Of a stretch of DNA of 64,000 nucleotides, positions 1 through 9,372 are shown piece after piece (positions within the stretch are counted from its first letter, which is position 1; each line of letters opens with the position of its first letter). The position numbers were made by a program, and so were the translations under genes. The stretch is from assembly GCA_016791475.1 (NCBI GenBank), contig JAEUWI010000011.1, positions 93,997 through 157,996 of the forward strand. Direction: 5' to 3'. The notes under the pieces are model-generated. The model did no database searches and was not told where the DNA came from. It worked only from the letters and a program-made list of their open reading frames with translations. The stretch is from Candidatus Hydrogenedentota bacterium (GTDB lineage: Bacteria; Hydrogenedentota; Hydrogenedentia; Hydrogenedentales; JAEUWI01).

Positions 1-1175
1 CCGAACTCGGAACCAAAGACCACCAGCGTGTCTTCCAGGAGGCCGCGCTGCTTCAGATCCTTGATCAGCGCGCCGATAGGCCGGTCGCACATGTCGGTGG
101 TGAACTTCATTTCATTGTCCAGGTCGCTGTGGTGATCCCAGCTCGCGTGGTAGATGTTGATGAAGCGCACCCCGCGCTCCACCAGCCGCCGCGCCAGCAG
201 GCAATTGCGAGAGAAGGCCGCGAAGGTCCCCTTGGGGCCGCCCCGCGACGCCTTGTACCCTTCCTCCACCCGGTCCACGCCATACATGTCCAGCGTAGCC
301 TGACTTTCGCCCGAAAGATCGATCAGCTCCGGCGCCGCGGATTGCATGCGATAGGCCAATTCATAGGACGATATACGCGCGAGCACTTCCGGATCGCGCG
401 TCTCTTCGTAGTGAATCTGGTTCAAGTCGCGCACCGTGTCCAGCCCGAGCCGCTGGCACTCATGGGGCAGGCCCGCCGGATTCGCCAGATGCAGCACCGG
501 CTCGCCCTGGTTGCGAAACAGCACGCCCTGATAGTTCGAAGGCAGGAACCCGCTCGACCAGTTGGACACGCCGCCCGAAGTACCGCGGCCCGCGCTCAGC
601 ACCACATAGCCCGGCAGGTTGTCCGCCTCGGAACCGAGGCCATAATTGATCCACGCTCCCATGGAAGGCCGCCCGAAGGTGGGCACGCCCGTGTTCATCA
701 TCAACTGGCCCGGATGGTGATTGAAGGCGTCCGTATGCATCGAGCGAATCATGCAGATGTCGTCGGCGCAACTGCCGATGTGCGGAAGCCACGTGGAGAA
801 GTCCATCCCGCTCTCGCCGTATTTCTTAAACTGCTGGTTGCTCCCCAGCACCGTCGCCGTCTCCTTCTGGATAAAGGCGAAGCGCATATCCTTTGTCATG
901 GACTCCGGCAGCGGCTGGCCGTGGAGCTTGTTCAGCATCGGCTTCGGATCAAACAGATCCATCTGGCTCGGCCCGCCCTCCATGAAGATGAAGATACACG
1001 CCTTCGCCTTGGGCGTCGTGTGGTTCGGCTTCGGCGCCAGCGGGTTTACCCCCGGCACCGCACCATAACCGTCCCGGCCCAGCAGCGCCGTCAGCGCCAG
1101 CCCGCCAATACCGCCCGCCGCCGTCGTCAGAAACTGACGGCGCGTGCGCTGGATTTGCTCTTCAATCGGATGCAT
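1..1175 (-). CDS. DUF1501 family Tat-exported protein (3' end outside window)
   Basis: About 391 residues are visible; the gene runs off the left edge, so the C-terminus is missing. The product starts MHPIEEQIQRTRRQFL and has a twin-arginine signal (RRQFLTTAAGG), so it should be exported folded. It contains motifs typical of DUF1501, a sulfatase/alkaline-phosphatase-superfamily relative: FIFMEGGPSQMDLFDPKP near residues 62-80, the MHTDAFNHHPGQ stretch, and INIYHASWDHHSDLD towards the visible end. In Planctomycetes such genes usually sit directly after a PSD1/PSCyt gene, and here the PSD1 gene lies upstream on the same strand. The biochemical role of the family is not settled. The ATG is chosen because the Tat motif follows directly. 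The gap to the upstream gene is unusually long (280 bases) and filled with repeats. Confidence 0.9.
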   Translation of the reverse strand, partial: MHPIEEQIQRTRRQFLTTAAGGIGGLALTALLGRDGYGAVPGVNPLAPKPNHTTPKAKACIFIFMEGGPSQMDLFDPKPMLNKLHGQPLPESMTKDMRFAFIQKETATVLGSNQQFKKYGESGMDFSTWLPHIGSCADDICMIRSMHTDAFNHHPGQLMMNTGVPTFGRPSMGAWINYGLGSEADNLPGYVVLSAGRGTSGGVSNWSSGFLPSNYQGVLFRNQGEPVLHLANPAGLPHECQRLGLDTVRDLNQIHYEETRDPEVLARISSYELAYRMQSAAPELIDLSGESQATLDMYGVDRVEEGYKASRGGPKGTFAAFSRNCLLARRLVERGVRFINIYHASWDHHSDLDNEMKFTTDMCDRPIGALIKDLKQRGLLEDTLVVFGSEF

Positions 1176-1234
1176 GACTTAATCCTCGGACCGGACACAC
1201 GGGGCAGCCGGCGAATGGCGATAAAGATGATCTC

Positions 1235-1444
1235 AACCGCAAATTAACGCAAATTGATTCTGATGATGTGCGGCTCCAACAATACACAGGCGGGACGCCT
1301 GTGCCACATTCCCAAAAATTCGCGTCTATTCGCGTTCATTCGCGGTTACATTTTCTTTCAGTTTATTCCGATGCCAATTTGCGAAAATTTGCGTTAATTT
1401 GCGGTTCAACTCTGTCCGTGTTTTTCCATGCAATTCCGTGGTCA
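1235..1444. repeat. Nest of intergenic phrase repeats with a perfect 21-bp inverted repeat
   Basis: The gap between the PSD1 and DUF1501 genes is built almost entirely of short repeats. Positions 1235-1255 and 1386-1406 are a perfect 21-bp inverted repeat made of AATTTGCGTT-type units. Between them are a hairpin at 1285-1303 (CACAGGCG, loop GGA, CGCCTGTG) and three 10-bp units at 1318-1347 (ATTCGCGTCT, ATTCGCGTTC, ATTCGCGGTT). Three more 10-bp units stand at 1376-1405 (AATTTGCGAA, AATTTGCGTT, AATTTGCGGT) and three at 1415-1444 (TCCGTGTTTT, TCCATGCAAT, TCCGTGGTCA). All arrays have a strict period of 10. No function is known to me. Confidence 0.85.
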
Positions 1445-1455
1445 ACCCTCTTATC

Positions 1456-4400
1456 CTACTCCCGCGTCAAGAACTCGTCCAGATTCATGATCGACCGCGC
1501 CAGTATCATATGGGCCGCCGCCTTCTCCGGCGCCACCTCCGCGGGCATATGAGAGCCCACCAGCGTCTTCGCCTCCTCCGGCTGCGCCGCAAACAGGGCC
1601 TCCTGCTCCGCCACCAGCTTCACCAGCAATTCCAGCTCCCGATCCAGCGGCGCCCGGCCCATGCACAACCGGAACGCTTCCCGCACGCGCGCTGGTTCAT
1701 CCAGACCATCCATCTCCAGCAGCCGCTTGCCCAGCGCCTGCGCCGCCTCCACAAACACCGGATCGTTCAGCAGCGTCAGCGACTGCAAGGGTGTATTTGA
1801 TCGGTTCCGGCTGAGCGCGGCCACGTTGGAATCGGGACAATCAAAGGCCACCAGCATGGGATAGGCCACCGTGCGCTGAAAGAACACATACAGGCCGCGA
1901 CGATACTTCTGGGGCCCTTCCGACTCGGGCCACTTCACCGAACCCGCATAGCCCAGATCCGCCACTCCCGCAGGCAGCGGAGGACGAATACTCGGTCCCC
2001 CGACCTCGTCCACCAGCAGGCCGCTCGCCGCAAGAAACAGGTCCCGTGTGATCTCCCCCTCCACCCGGAATCGATTCTGCCGCGCGATCAGCCGGTTCGT
2101 CGGGTCCGACTGAAACAGATCATCCCGCACGTGAGAGGACTGCTTATACGCCGCGGACGACACAATCGCTTTGATCAGCGACTTGGTGCTCCAGTGATGA
2201 TCCTCCACAAAGCTCGCCGCGAGCCAGTCCAGCAATTCCGGATGAGTCGGTGTTTCCGTTCGCGTGCCAAAGTCTTCGCTGGTACGCGCGAGACCGTCGC
2301 CGAAGAGATGCTCCCACACGCGATTGGCGGCAACGCGCGCCGTGAGCGGGTTTGCGGGATCCACGATCCAGCGTGCCAGATCAAGGCGATCCGGCTTGTC
2401 GCCCCGCGCCTTCAGCGGCGGAAGCACCGCGGGCGTGTGGGGCTGCACTTCGTCGCCCGGCTGGAGGAAATCGCCCCGGTTGTGAATGCGCGTCACCGGC
2501 GGCGTCTCGTTCGGCCGCAGCGCCATCACAATAGACGGAATCGGTGCCGGGGGATTGCCCTCCAACTTATCCAACTCCTCCTTGAGCTTCTTCCACGTCC
2601 CATCGCTCTGCCCGTACAGTTCCAGCAGCGTTTCGGTCTGCCCTTCCGTCCGCTCGGCCGCGGGCAACTTCAACGCGGCCACCACCTCATCCGAAAAGAT
2701 AATATTCGCGGGATCGTTGCGCGTCAGCGCCAGACGGAACCGGCCAATGTTGCTGTAGCCGCCGTAGCCGTGATCGATCTTGATGGTAAAGATGGTGCCT
2801 TCGTCGTGGCCAACCGGTGTCTCGAAGGTAAAATCCGCAGCGTGGTCCCGATTCGTGTTCTTGCCGTTGAGAATGCCCCAGCCCGTGGCGGGATTCCCGT
2901 CCAGCGCCGCCTCAATGGGATACCCGTCCTGAGCAAAGCCCGCCTTGGCCGACGCGATCTTTACCGGCGCCGTCCGGTGTGGTTCGCTCGCGGGCGCCGC
3001 CGTGACCGAGATCTCCGCCAGCACAAAACTGCCATTGTGCGCCCGACCCGGACCATGGTACGTAAGTTCGTCGTGCGTCAGAGTCTCCAGTCGGAATCCC
3101 TTTACATCCCGCAGGTCGCTGCGAAATACCACCGTGTACGCATCGGTCAGCGGATTCTCCCCGTTCACCAGCACCGACTTGTCATCCAGTTCCTTGAAAC
3201 TCGCGCCGCCCGTCGACACATAGGAGATCGGGTCCTGAATATTCCAACCCTCCTCCGGGATGGACAAGGTTGCCTCCCAGGCGGGCAGCCCCGCCAGAAG
3301 TGTCGGCCGATAAGCCGCCAGCTCCGCCTTCTTCGCGGCCACTTCCCCCGTGTGCTTTGCCACCGCCGCCGCGTAGGCCTCCTCCTCCCCCGGCAGCGGC
3401 GCGGAAATATCCTGCTCCAGCGCCGCGTCAAAAAAGGAATACATCCCGAAGTATTCGCGCTGCGTGATGGGGTCGTACTTGTGCGTGTGGCATTGGGCGC
3501 AGCCCATAGTGAGGCCCATAAACACCGCACCGGTCGTGTTCGTCCGGTCCACCGCCTGCTTCACCCGATCCTCTTCCGGATCGATGCCGCCCTCGCGATT
3601 CGTCAAGGTATTGCGGTGAAAGCCCGTCGCCGTGCGCTGCGCCAGCGTCGCCCCCGGCAGCAAGTCTCCCGCAAGCTGCTGGATCACAAACTGGTCATAG
3701 GGCATGTCTTCGTTGATCGCGTTGATCACCCAGTCGCGATAACGCCACGCATAGGGCCGCGGAGAATCCTTTTCGTAGCCGTCGCTGTCCGCGTAACGCG
3801 CCAGATCCAGCCAGTGACGGCCCCAGCGTTCGCCAAAGTGGGGCGACGCCAGCAGGCGGTCCACCAGTGAGTCATAGGCTGCTGGCGAAGGATCCGCCGT
3901 GAAGGATTCCACCGCGCCCGGCTCCGGCGGCAGTCCCAGCAAGTCCAGATACAGGCGTCGCACGAGTACACCCGGCGCCGCCTCGGGGCTCGGGGCAACC
4001 CCGGCCTGGTCAAGCTGGGCCTTTATGAACGCGTCAATCGCACCCTGGCCCCAGTTTTCACCCGCCGGCGCGGGCACGGCGGGTCGCGTGACCGGTTGAA
4101 AGGCCCAATGACTGGATTGCACAGTCGCCGGCGCTTCGTCGGCGGGAATTTCCGCCCCCGCCGCAATCCACCCTTCGATCTTCCCCAGTTCCTCTGCCGA
4201 AAGTTTCTCACCCTCCGGCGGCATGCTGATTTCTTCATGGGCTCCGGTAAGAACCCGATAGAGCAGGCTCTCGCTCGCCTTGCCCGCCACAACGGTCGCA
4301 CCACCATCCCCCCCCTTCAACACCGCCGCGCCCGAATCCAGCCGGAGTCCGCCCTTCTGCTTTTCGGGGCCATGACACTGCACACACTTCGCGGCGAGAA

Positions 4401-4536
4401 TCGGGTTCACATCACGGGTAAACGCTGCGCTCGCCCCCCCATCGTCCGCGGTCACGGGCCAACTCGCCCCAATTCCGAAGATTGCGGCCAAAACGAAGCG
4501 GCCCGCGCGGGCCGTGTACCAGTTCTTGTGCGACAT
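1456..4536 (-). CDS. Planctomycete cytochrome PSCyt1-PSCyt2-PSD1 domain protein
   Basis: The 1,026-residue product begins [18 protein letters not shown] with a Sec-type signal ending near VTADDGG. Residues about 40-130 form a PSCyt1 domain with a single haem-binding CVQCH motif. Residues about 170-390 form a PSCyt2/DUF1549 domain ([12 protein letters not shown], then the second haem motif CAQCH). The C-terminal third is PSD1/DUF1553 ([20 protein letters not shown], then [12 protein letters not shown]). A central region with [16 protein letters not shown] looks like a discoidin-type lectin insert. These proteins are abundant exported planctomycete proteins with unproven function; a redox role is inferred from the haem motifs. 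The ATG at 4536 is preferred over an upstream GTG (4572) because AGGA stands about 9 bases before it and the signal peptide then starts at residue 1. It is probably co-transcribed with the downstream DUF1501 gene. Confidence 0.93.
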   Translation of the reverse strand: MSHKNWYTARAGRFVLAAIFGIGASWPVTADDGGASAAFTRDVNPILAAKCVQCHGPEKQKGGLRLDSGAAVLKGGDGGATVVAGKASESLLYRVLTGAHEEISMPPEGEKLSAEELGKIEGWIAAGAEIPADEAPATVQSSHWAFQPVTRPAVPAPAGENWGQGAIDAFIKAQLDQAGVAPSPEAAPGVLVRRLYLDLLGLPPEPGAVESFTADPSPAAYDSLVDRLLASPHFGERWGRHWLDLARYADSDGYEKDSPRPYAWRYRDWVINAINEDMPYDQFVIQQLAGDLLPGATLAQRTATGFHRNTLTNREGGIDPEEDRVKQAVDRTNTTGAVFMGLTMGCAQCHTHKYDPITQREYFGMYSFFDAALEQDISAPLPGEEEAYAAAVAKHTGEVAAKKAELAAYRPTLLAGLPAWEATLSIPEEGWNIQDPISYVSTGGASFKELDDKSVLVNGENPLTDAYTVVFRSDLRDVKGFRLETLTHDELTYHGPGRAHNGSFVLAEISVTAAPASEPHRTAPVKIASAKAGFAQDGYPIEAALDGNPATGWGILNGKNTNRDHAADFTFETPVGHDEGTIFTIKIDHGYGGYSNIGRFRLALTRNDPANIIFSDEVVAALKLPAAERTEGQTETLLELYGQSDGTWKKLKEELDKLEGNPPAPIPSIVMALRPNETPPVTRIHNRGDFLQPGDEVQPHTPAVLPPLKARGDKPDRLDLARWIVDPANPLTARVAANRVWEHLFGDGLARTSEDFGTRTETPTHPELLDWLAASFVEDHHWSTKSLIKAIVSSAAYKQSSHVRDDLFQSDPTNRLIARQNRFRVEGEITRDLFLAASGLLVDEVGGPSIRPPLPAGVADLGYAGSVKWPESEGPQKYRRGLYVFFQRTVAYPMLVAFDCPDSNVAALSRNRSNTPLQSLTLLNDPVFVEAAQALGKRLLEMDGLDEPARVREAFRLCMGRAPLDRELELLVKLVAEQEALFAAQPEEAKTLVGSHMPAEVAPEKAAAHMILARSIMNLDEFLTRE

Positions 4537-4581
4537 GAAGCGATTTCCTGCCTGGATGAAGGACCCCTCCACACTAGCACA

Positions 4582-4602
4582 GGCTGGAATTTCAGTCCAG
4601 CC
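4582..4602 (-). promoter_or_regulatory. Stem-loop in the 5' leader of the PSD1 gene
   Basis: A perfect 7-bp stem (GGCTGGA / TCCAGCC) with a 7-base loop lies 46 bases upstream of the PSD1 start codon. It could be extended by a second short helix (ACAGG / CCTGT) across a small bulge. It may be a leader hairpin or the tail of a regulatory site; sequence alone cannot decide. Confidence 0.3.
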
Positions 4603-4700
4603 CCTGTCCCATCGTCTATCCCTGCAATAATCAATTCACGATACCTGCTAAGATCGAGGATAGTGCTCGAGTCAAGAATGAAAGATGGATTAATTGACAC

Positions 4701-4730
4701 TTCATGCGGTAATCTAACGCGTTGTATACT
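4701..4730 (+). promoter_or_regulatory. Candidate sigma-70 promoter for the regulator operon
   Basis: A -35-like TTCATG (4701-4706), an 18-base spacer and a good -10 TATACT (4725-4730) precede the 4799 gene by about 70 bases. A perfect TTGACA exists at 4694-4699 but would give a 25-base spacer, which is too long. The surrounding 60 bases are clearly richer in A and T than the neighbouring genes, as expected for the divergent promoter region between the 4536 and 4799 genes. Confidence 0.4.
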
Positions 4731-4798
4731 ATGGTGCCGGAGTTGGACGTGCTCTCCGGCTGGAGGCGGGTATCGGGATTCGTGGTTGTGGGGCGGGA

Positions 4799-6469
4799 AT
4801 GTCACTGTCTGCTAGAGCTTGCATGACCGGAAAGACGCGAATATTGGTTGTGGATGACAATCGCCAGATCCAGGCGCTCCTTACCGAGCTTCTGGGAGTG
4901 GCGGGCCATGTCACGCGCGCGGCGGCCTCCTGCGAGGAAGCTCGCGCGCTCATCGATCAAGAAGCGTTCTCCTGCGCCCTCATTGATCTCGGCCTCCCCG
5001 ACGGAAACGGCCTGGAATTATTGCCTTATATACGTGAACGGCAGCCCCTGCTGGTACCGGTCATTCTCACCGGCGATGGCCGGGCCGAGACCATTATTGA
5101 AACCATGCGCGCGGGCGCTTTTGATTTCCTCATCAAACCTTTTGTATCCGCCTCGCTCCATGCGGCGATCAACCGGGCCCAGGAGTACCACGACGTACTC
5201 CGTGAACGAGACGAACTGGTGCAACTACTTTCCGACGAACGCGAACAATTGAAGGTGCGGGTGGAAGAGGCAACGGCCGATCTCCGGCAATACGCCAGCC
5301 ACTGCGAATTGGTCAGCGCGCGGCTGCGCTCCCTGGTGAGGCTGACGCAGGTCGCCGCCAATCTCTATACCGACGAGACTGTGTTCCGCAGCATCATCGA
5401 AGAACTCGAAAAATACATCCCGCTGCAATGCGTCGCTCTCGATTCCGCCACCGGGCACAAATTCCTTGCCGCCTGGCGCAACGGCGGCGACGAGATACAC
5501 GTCATCGCCGTGGACGATGTCGATCTCTCCGCGCACAATGGCCGCTTTGAAGACAGCCCCGAAGAGCGCCTCCGCCGTCTGGTCGAGCGCCATGCCCACC
5601 TGGAAACGCCCGGCTCCGCCGCCTATATCTACCCCCAGAGCTACTGGGGAAAGCCCGCGTGCACCGTGGCCTTCTTCCTCGACGGCTCCTTCACGGTCGA
5701 CGCGGACTGCGACCAGTTTCTCAGCATGTGCGCCCACTTCCTCGGCTTCGAATGGCAGGATGCACGGCTCTCGCTCCACGCCACCCAGCAGGCCAGCCTC
5801 GGCAATATCGCCCTGGAAATCTCAAAAGGCCTCATCCAGGGGCTCACCGCCATACGCACCACCGCCGACTTCGTCAGCGAGACCCCCATCAGCGATGAAG
5901 CCGCCGAAGGCCTGAAACTCATCCGCGACAGCGTGGATGGACTCCACAACCAGATCAAAGATTTCCGCCAGCTCTCCATGCCCCACAAGGAATCGGTGGA
6001 AACGGTCCAGCTCTCGGAATATATCGACCAGGCCGTGGACATGATCGCGCGCGCCCTGCAGAATCGCGGCATCACCATCAACCGCGATTACGACGAAGAT
6101 TGCGAGTGCGTGCTCATGAACGGGGCAAGCCTCGCGAGAACCTTCCTCGACCTCATCGCCGCCGCCGTGCGCACCGTGGCCGACGGCGGGCAGATCCATC
6201 TCGCCGTTTCCGGCATGGAGCCCAATCATATTCTCGTCCAGATCCGGCACGACGCCGTCACGGGCGAGCTCTTTGGCGTTCCCCGCGACGGGGGAGAGGT
6301 GCCCATCCTGATCGAAAGCCACCCCCAGTTCATCCTCGCTTTGCGAACCATTCAGAGCTGCGGCGGAAAACTACTGTTGAAATATGAGGAAGGCACGGGA
6401 CGGGCCTTCAGCATTATCCTGCCCCGAAACCCCCTGCGCGCACACCGTCCGACTGAGGTGCTCACGTGA
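4799..6469 (+). CDS. Receiver domain fused to a degenerate histidine-kinase-like module
   Basis: The 556-residue protein has an intact N-terminal receiver domain (residues 13-125): acidic pair D19/D20, phospho-acceptor D63 in ALIDLGLPDG, T91 and K113 (FLIKPF). A coiled-coil stretch (about 130-180) and a GAF-like region (about 185-320) follow. Residues 329-395 match the dimerisation helix of histidine kinases (ASLGNIALEISKGL), but the histidine of the H-box is lysine (K343). Residues 405-545 resemble the ATPase domain and end FSIILP, but the N-box Asn is Ala (near 455) and the glycine boxes are not recognisable. It is therefore probably not a working kinase. The gene is coupled to the next one by a GTGA overlap. 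The ATG at 4799 follows GGGGCGGGA; an ATG at 4823 is possible. This resembles the sensor/regulator pairs that control exopolysaccharide genes in exosortase systems, but that is inference. Confidence 0.85.
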   Translation: MSLSARACMTGKTRILVVDDNRQIQALLTELLGVAGHVTRAAASCEEARALIDQEAFSCALIDLGLPDGNGLELLPYIRERQPLLVPVILTGDGRAETIIETMRAGAFDFLIKPFVSASLHAAINRAQEYHDVLRERDELVQLLSDEREQLKVRVEEATADLRQYASHCELVSARLRSLVRLTQVAANLYTDETVFRSIIEELEKYIPLQCVALDSATGHKFLAAWRNGGDEIHVIAVDDVDLSAHNGRFEDSPEERLRRLVERHAHLETPGSAAYIYPQSYWGKPACTVAFFLDGSFTVDADCDQFLSMCAHFLGFEWQDARLSLHATQQASLGNIALEISKGLIQGLTAIRTTADFVSETPISDEAAEGLKLIRDSVDGLHNQIKDFRQLSMPHKESVETVQLSEYIDQAVDMIARALQNRGITINRDYDEDCECVLMNGASLARTFLDLIAAAVRTVADGGQIHLAVSGMEPNHILVQIRHDAVTGELFGVPRDGGEVPILIESHPQFILALRTIQSCGGKLLLKYEEGTGRAFSIILPRNPLRAHRPTEVLT

Positions 6470-7860
6470 CGACCACGCCTTTGCCCCAACGGTCCGCCGC
6501 GCCCGACTCCGGGCGCGTGCGCCAGAAACTCCTTGTGGTCGACACCGACCCCGGCGTCTGCTGGTCCCTCGAAAAGGGGCTGGGACTCTCCGGCTATGAC
6601 GTCTCCACCGTAAACAACGCCGCCCACGCCATCCAGCGCGCACGGGCGGAGTCATTCGCGGGCGTCCTCCTCGAAATCATGCCGGAGGCCGGACTCACCG
6701 TCGAGACCCTGTCCCAGTTGCTGGACCAGGAAGCCGCGCCGAGTGTGGTCTGCGTTTCTATCGACGCGCCGCCGACCATCGTAATCGACTGCATGCGCCG
6801 CGGCGCAACCGACTTCCTCGTGAAGCCCTTCAGCCTCGCCGAAGTCCGCGCCGCCATCGCCAAGGCCATCGCACCGCAGAAATCGCCCGGCGCCGATGCG
6901 GACGAGCCCGTGGAAGAGTCACCCGAACTCGCCGCCTCCCTGCTCGTGGGCGTCAGCCCCCCCATGCAGGAGTTGCGCACCGTCATCAAGCAAGTCGCCC
7001 AGACCGATCTCAATTGCCTCATCCGCGGCCAGAGCGGCGCGGGCAAAGACGTGATCGCCCGCGAGATCCACCGCCTGTCCAAGCGGAACGAGAAGCCCCT
7101 CATCAAGGTCAATTGCAGCGCACTTCCCGAGCAGCTTCTTGAAAGCGAGCTCTTTGGTTACGAAAAAGGCGCCTTCACCGGCGCCATCGCCGCCAAGCCC
7201 GGCCGCTTCAGCCTGGCCGACAAGGGCGTCATCTTCCTGGACGAGATCTGCGAGATGCACCCCAACCTCCAGGCCAAGCTGCTGCAGGTCATCGAGCACA
7301 AGGAATTCACCAAGCTCGGCGGGCGCCAGTCCGTGAAGGTGGATGTGCAGATCATCGCCGCCTCCAACGCCGATATCGAAGCCAAGACCAAAGACGGCAG
7401 CTTTCGGCAGGACCTGTATTTCCGACTCAACGAAGTCTGCATCTGGGCACCGCCGCTGAACAACCGCAAGGAAGACATTCCACTGCTGGTCAAGCACTTC
7501 ACGAAAAAGTACAGCAATTTCACCGGAAACCGGCCCTTCCAGGTCACTGGCGAGGATCTGACGCGCCTCACGGAACGCGACTGGAACGGAAACGTCCGCG
7601 AACTCGAGAGCACCATCAAGCGGTGGCTCGTTCTGGGCAAGACCGACATTACGCCTCCCCCGATCGCGCCCGCCCGCGTGTCCGCACCGGCGCAGTCGCC
7701 CGGCGTTCCCGCACAGGACCGGGAGTACTCCCCCGAGGAAATCCTTCAGGCCCTCGACCAGAACCAGTGGAACCGCCGCAAGGCCGCGGAATCCCTCGAC
7801 ATCAGTTACCAGTCGCTGCGCAGGCGGATCGAAAAGTTTAAACTCGACCAGCGCCGCTGA
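6466..7860 (+). CDS. NtrC-family sigma-54-dependent transcriptional activator
   Basis: The 464-residue protein has a receiver-like domain (residues 20-135), a sigma-54 AAA+ domain (about 155-385) and a Fis-type helix-turn-helix (about 425-460, AAESLDISYQSLRRRI). The AAA+ part carries Walker A GQSGAGKD (188-195), the GAFTGA loop that contacts sigma-54 (235-240) and Walker B VIFLDE (255-260), so it should be an active activator. In the receiver the phospho-acceptor Asp is replaced by Glu (E70, in VLLEIMPEAG), while the acidic pocket (D26, D28) and K120 remain. Glu at this place can mimic phosphorylation in NtrC-type proteins. The GTG start overlaps the TGA of the upstream gene and has GAGGTG a few bases upstream, so the two are translationally coupled. 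Likely targets are surface genes nearby, which is inference. Confidence 0.93.
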   Translation: MTTTPLPQRSAAPDSGRVRQKLLVVDTDPGVCWSLEKGLGLSGYDVSTVNNAAHAIQRARAESFAGVLLEIMPEAGLTVETLSQLLDQEAAPSVVCVSIDAPPTIVIDCMRRGATDFLVKPFSLAEVRAAIAKAIAPQKSPGADADEPVEESPELAASLLVGVSPPMQELRTVIKQVAQTDLNCLIRGQSGAGKDVIAREIHRLSKRNEKPLIKVNCSALPEQLLESELFGYEKGAFTGAIAAKPGRFSLADKGVIFLDEICEMHPNLQAKLLQVIEHKEFTKLGGRQSVKVDVQIIAASNADIEAKTKDGSFRQDLYFRLNEVCIWAPPLNNRKEDIPLLVKHFTKKYSNFTGNRPFQVTGEDLTRLTERDWNGNVRELESTIKRWLVLGKTDITPPPIAPARVSAPAQSPGVPAQDREYSPEEILQALDQNQWNRRKAAESLDISYQSLRRRIEKFKLDQRR

Positions 7861-7959
7861 TTACCCGCCGGGAGAAGGCCCCCAAATGCATTGCGAATTC
7901 CCCCCTCGACCTGAAGCACAAGTCCATCGAACCGGCCGGACCGGCCATCCCCCGCGCCC

Positions 7960-9372
7960 ATGAAGGAAGCGATCTTCTTCGGCGGCTTCCTTTGCTGCGT
8001 CCCCGTCGGCATCTTTCTCGCCGTCACGTTCCCCAAGATTCACAAAGCGGTATTCTTCGCCCTCGTCCTCGGAACCACCAACACCGGCGGCCTTTTCGGG
8101 CTGCCGCTGGACATTAACTTCCTCAGCCGGGAATGGTACCGGGGCACCACCCGAGGCATCGAAGTCTCCTACCTCGACCTCCTCGCCATCATCCTGCTCT
8201 TCAGCACCCTCATCGTGCGCCACCGCGAGGGCAGGCGGATATTCTTCTGGCCCGCGAGCCTGGGATGGATGCTCGCCTACCTCGGTTATGCATGCCTCCA
8301 TACCCTGGCCCTGGCCGACCCGAAAATCTTCTCGCTCTTCGAAATTTCAAAAACGATTCGCGGCATCTTCATCTTCGTGACCGTGGCGCTCTATGTGCGG
8401 AGCATGAAAGACCTCGAACTGTTTATCTGGGCGCTCTGCACCGCCATTGGCTACGAGGCCTTCGTCTGCCTGCGCGACCGCTATATCTACCATATCCACC
8501 GTATTCGGGGAACCCTGGGCCACCCCAACAGCCTTTCCATGTACATGGTCATTCTTGTCCCCATCATGATCACCACCGCCCTCTCAAGAACCAAGACACC
8601 GCTTCGCATCGCCTGCTGCCTCGGCTTCCTCGCCTGCGCGGGCTGCGTCATCCTGACCATCAGCCGAACCGGATTCGCCACCCTTGTCCTCGTCTCCGTG
8701 TGCTGCGGGCTCGTGGCCATGGGACTGCGCTTCTCGATCCGGAATGTCGCCATCGTCCTGTTCGCCGCCGTGCTCTTCATCTTCGTGCTGGCCAAGTCCT
8801 GGGACCAGATTGAAAGCCGCATGTTGAGCCAATCCTACGAGGACGAGTTCGGCGAGGATTCCTTCGGGGGGCGCGGCATGTACGTGAAGTACCTCAAAGC
8901 CATCATGGCCGACAAGCCGCTCGGGGTGGGACTCAACAACTGGTCCTACCGCGTTACCAACGACTACGCCGCTTCCCTCGGGGTTATCTACAACCCCTAC
9001 ATCGGCACGGACATCCCCCCCAGCCAGGATCTTCGCGGGCTGGTCAACACCATGGGCGGAGCCCAGACCGCGCCGGCCCACAATATTTTTATCATCACCC
9101 TCGGCGAACTCGGCTGGCCCGGCTTCATTTTCTTCTGCGGGATGCTGGGCTCCTGGCTCTACATGAGCGTCACCTATCTGCCAAAGCGGACCGAGGCCCT
9201 GGTCTCACGCTACGGGCTCGCCGCCTTTTTTGCCGTGCTCGCCATTATCTTCCAGGGCCTGACCGAATGGGTCTTCCGCCTGACCCCCATCTTCATCCAG
9301 GTCCATGTTATCGCCGGTGTCCTGGCCGCCCTTTATCACGGACGCGATCGCACAAAGCCGTCGCGCGCCTAA
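7960..9372 (+). CDS. O-antigen ligase / Wzy-type polysaccharide polymerase
   Basis: The 470-residue integral membrane protein has about 11-12 hydrophobic segments and a large periplasmic loop at about residues 290-385. It carries the two landmark motifs of the Wzy_C/O-antigen-ligase family: RGTLGHPNSLSMY in the middle and APAHNIFIITLGELGWPG after the loop. Such proteins join lipid-linked oligosaccharides into chains or transfer them to an acceptor at the outer face of the inner membrane. It follows the sigma-54 activator by 99 bases on the same strand and faces the polysaccharide cluster on the other strand, so a role as polymerase for that cluster is likely. No strong ribosome site is visible before the ATG. 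Its TAA overlaps the stop codon of the convergent sulfotransferase gene. Confidence 0.9.
   Translation: MKEAIFFGGFLCCVPVGIFLAVTFPKIHKAVFFALVLGTTNTGGLFGLPLDINFLSREWYRGTTRGIEVSYLDLLAIILLFSTLIVRHREGRRIFFWPASLGWMLAYLGYACLHTLALADPKIFSLFEISKTIRGIFIFVTVALYVRSMKDLELFIWALCTAIGYEAFVCLRDRYIYHIHRIRGTLGHPNSLSMYMVILVPIMITTALSRTKTPLRIACCLGFLACAGCVILTISRTGFATLVLVSVCCGLVAMGLRFSIRNVAIVLFAAVLFIFVLAKSWDQIESRMLSQSYEDEFGEDSFGGRGMYVKYLKAIMADKPLGVGLNNWSYRVTNDYAASLGVIYNPYIGTDIPPSQDLRGLVNTMGGAQTAPAHNIFIITLGELGWPGFIFFCGMLGSWLYMSVTYLPKRTEALVSRYGLAAFFAVLAIIFQGLTEWVFRLTPIFIQVHVIAGVLAALYHGRDRTKPSRA

Noticed and set aside
2131..3870. Open frame of 579 codons opposite the PSD1 gene
   Set aside because: The minus strand carries clear PSCyt2/PSD1 motifs over the whole stretch; the plus-strand product is Arg-rich and without motifs.
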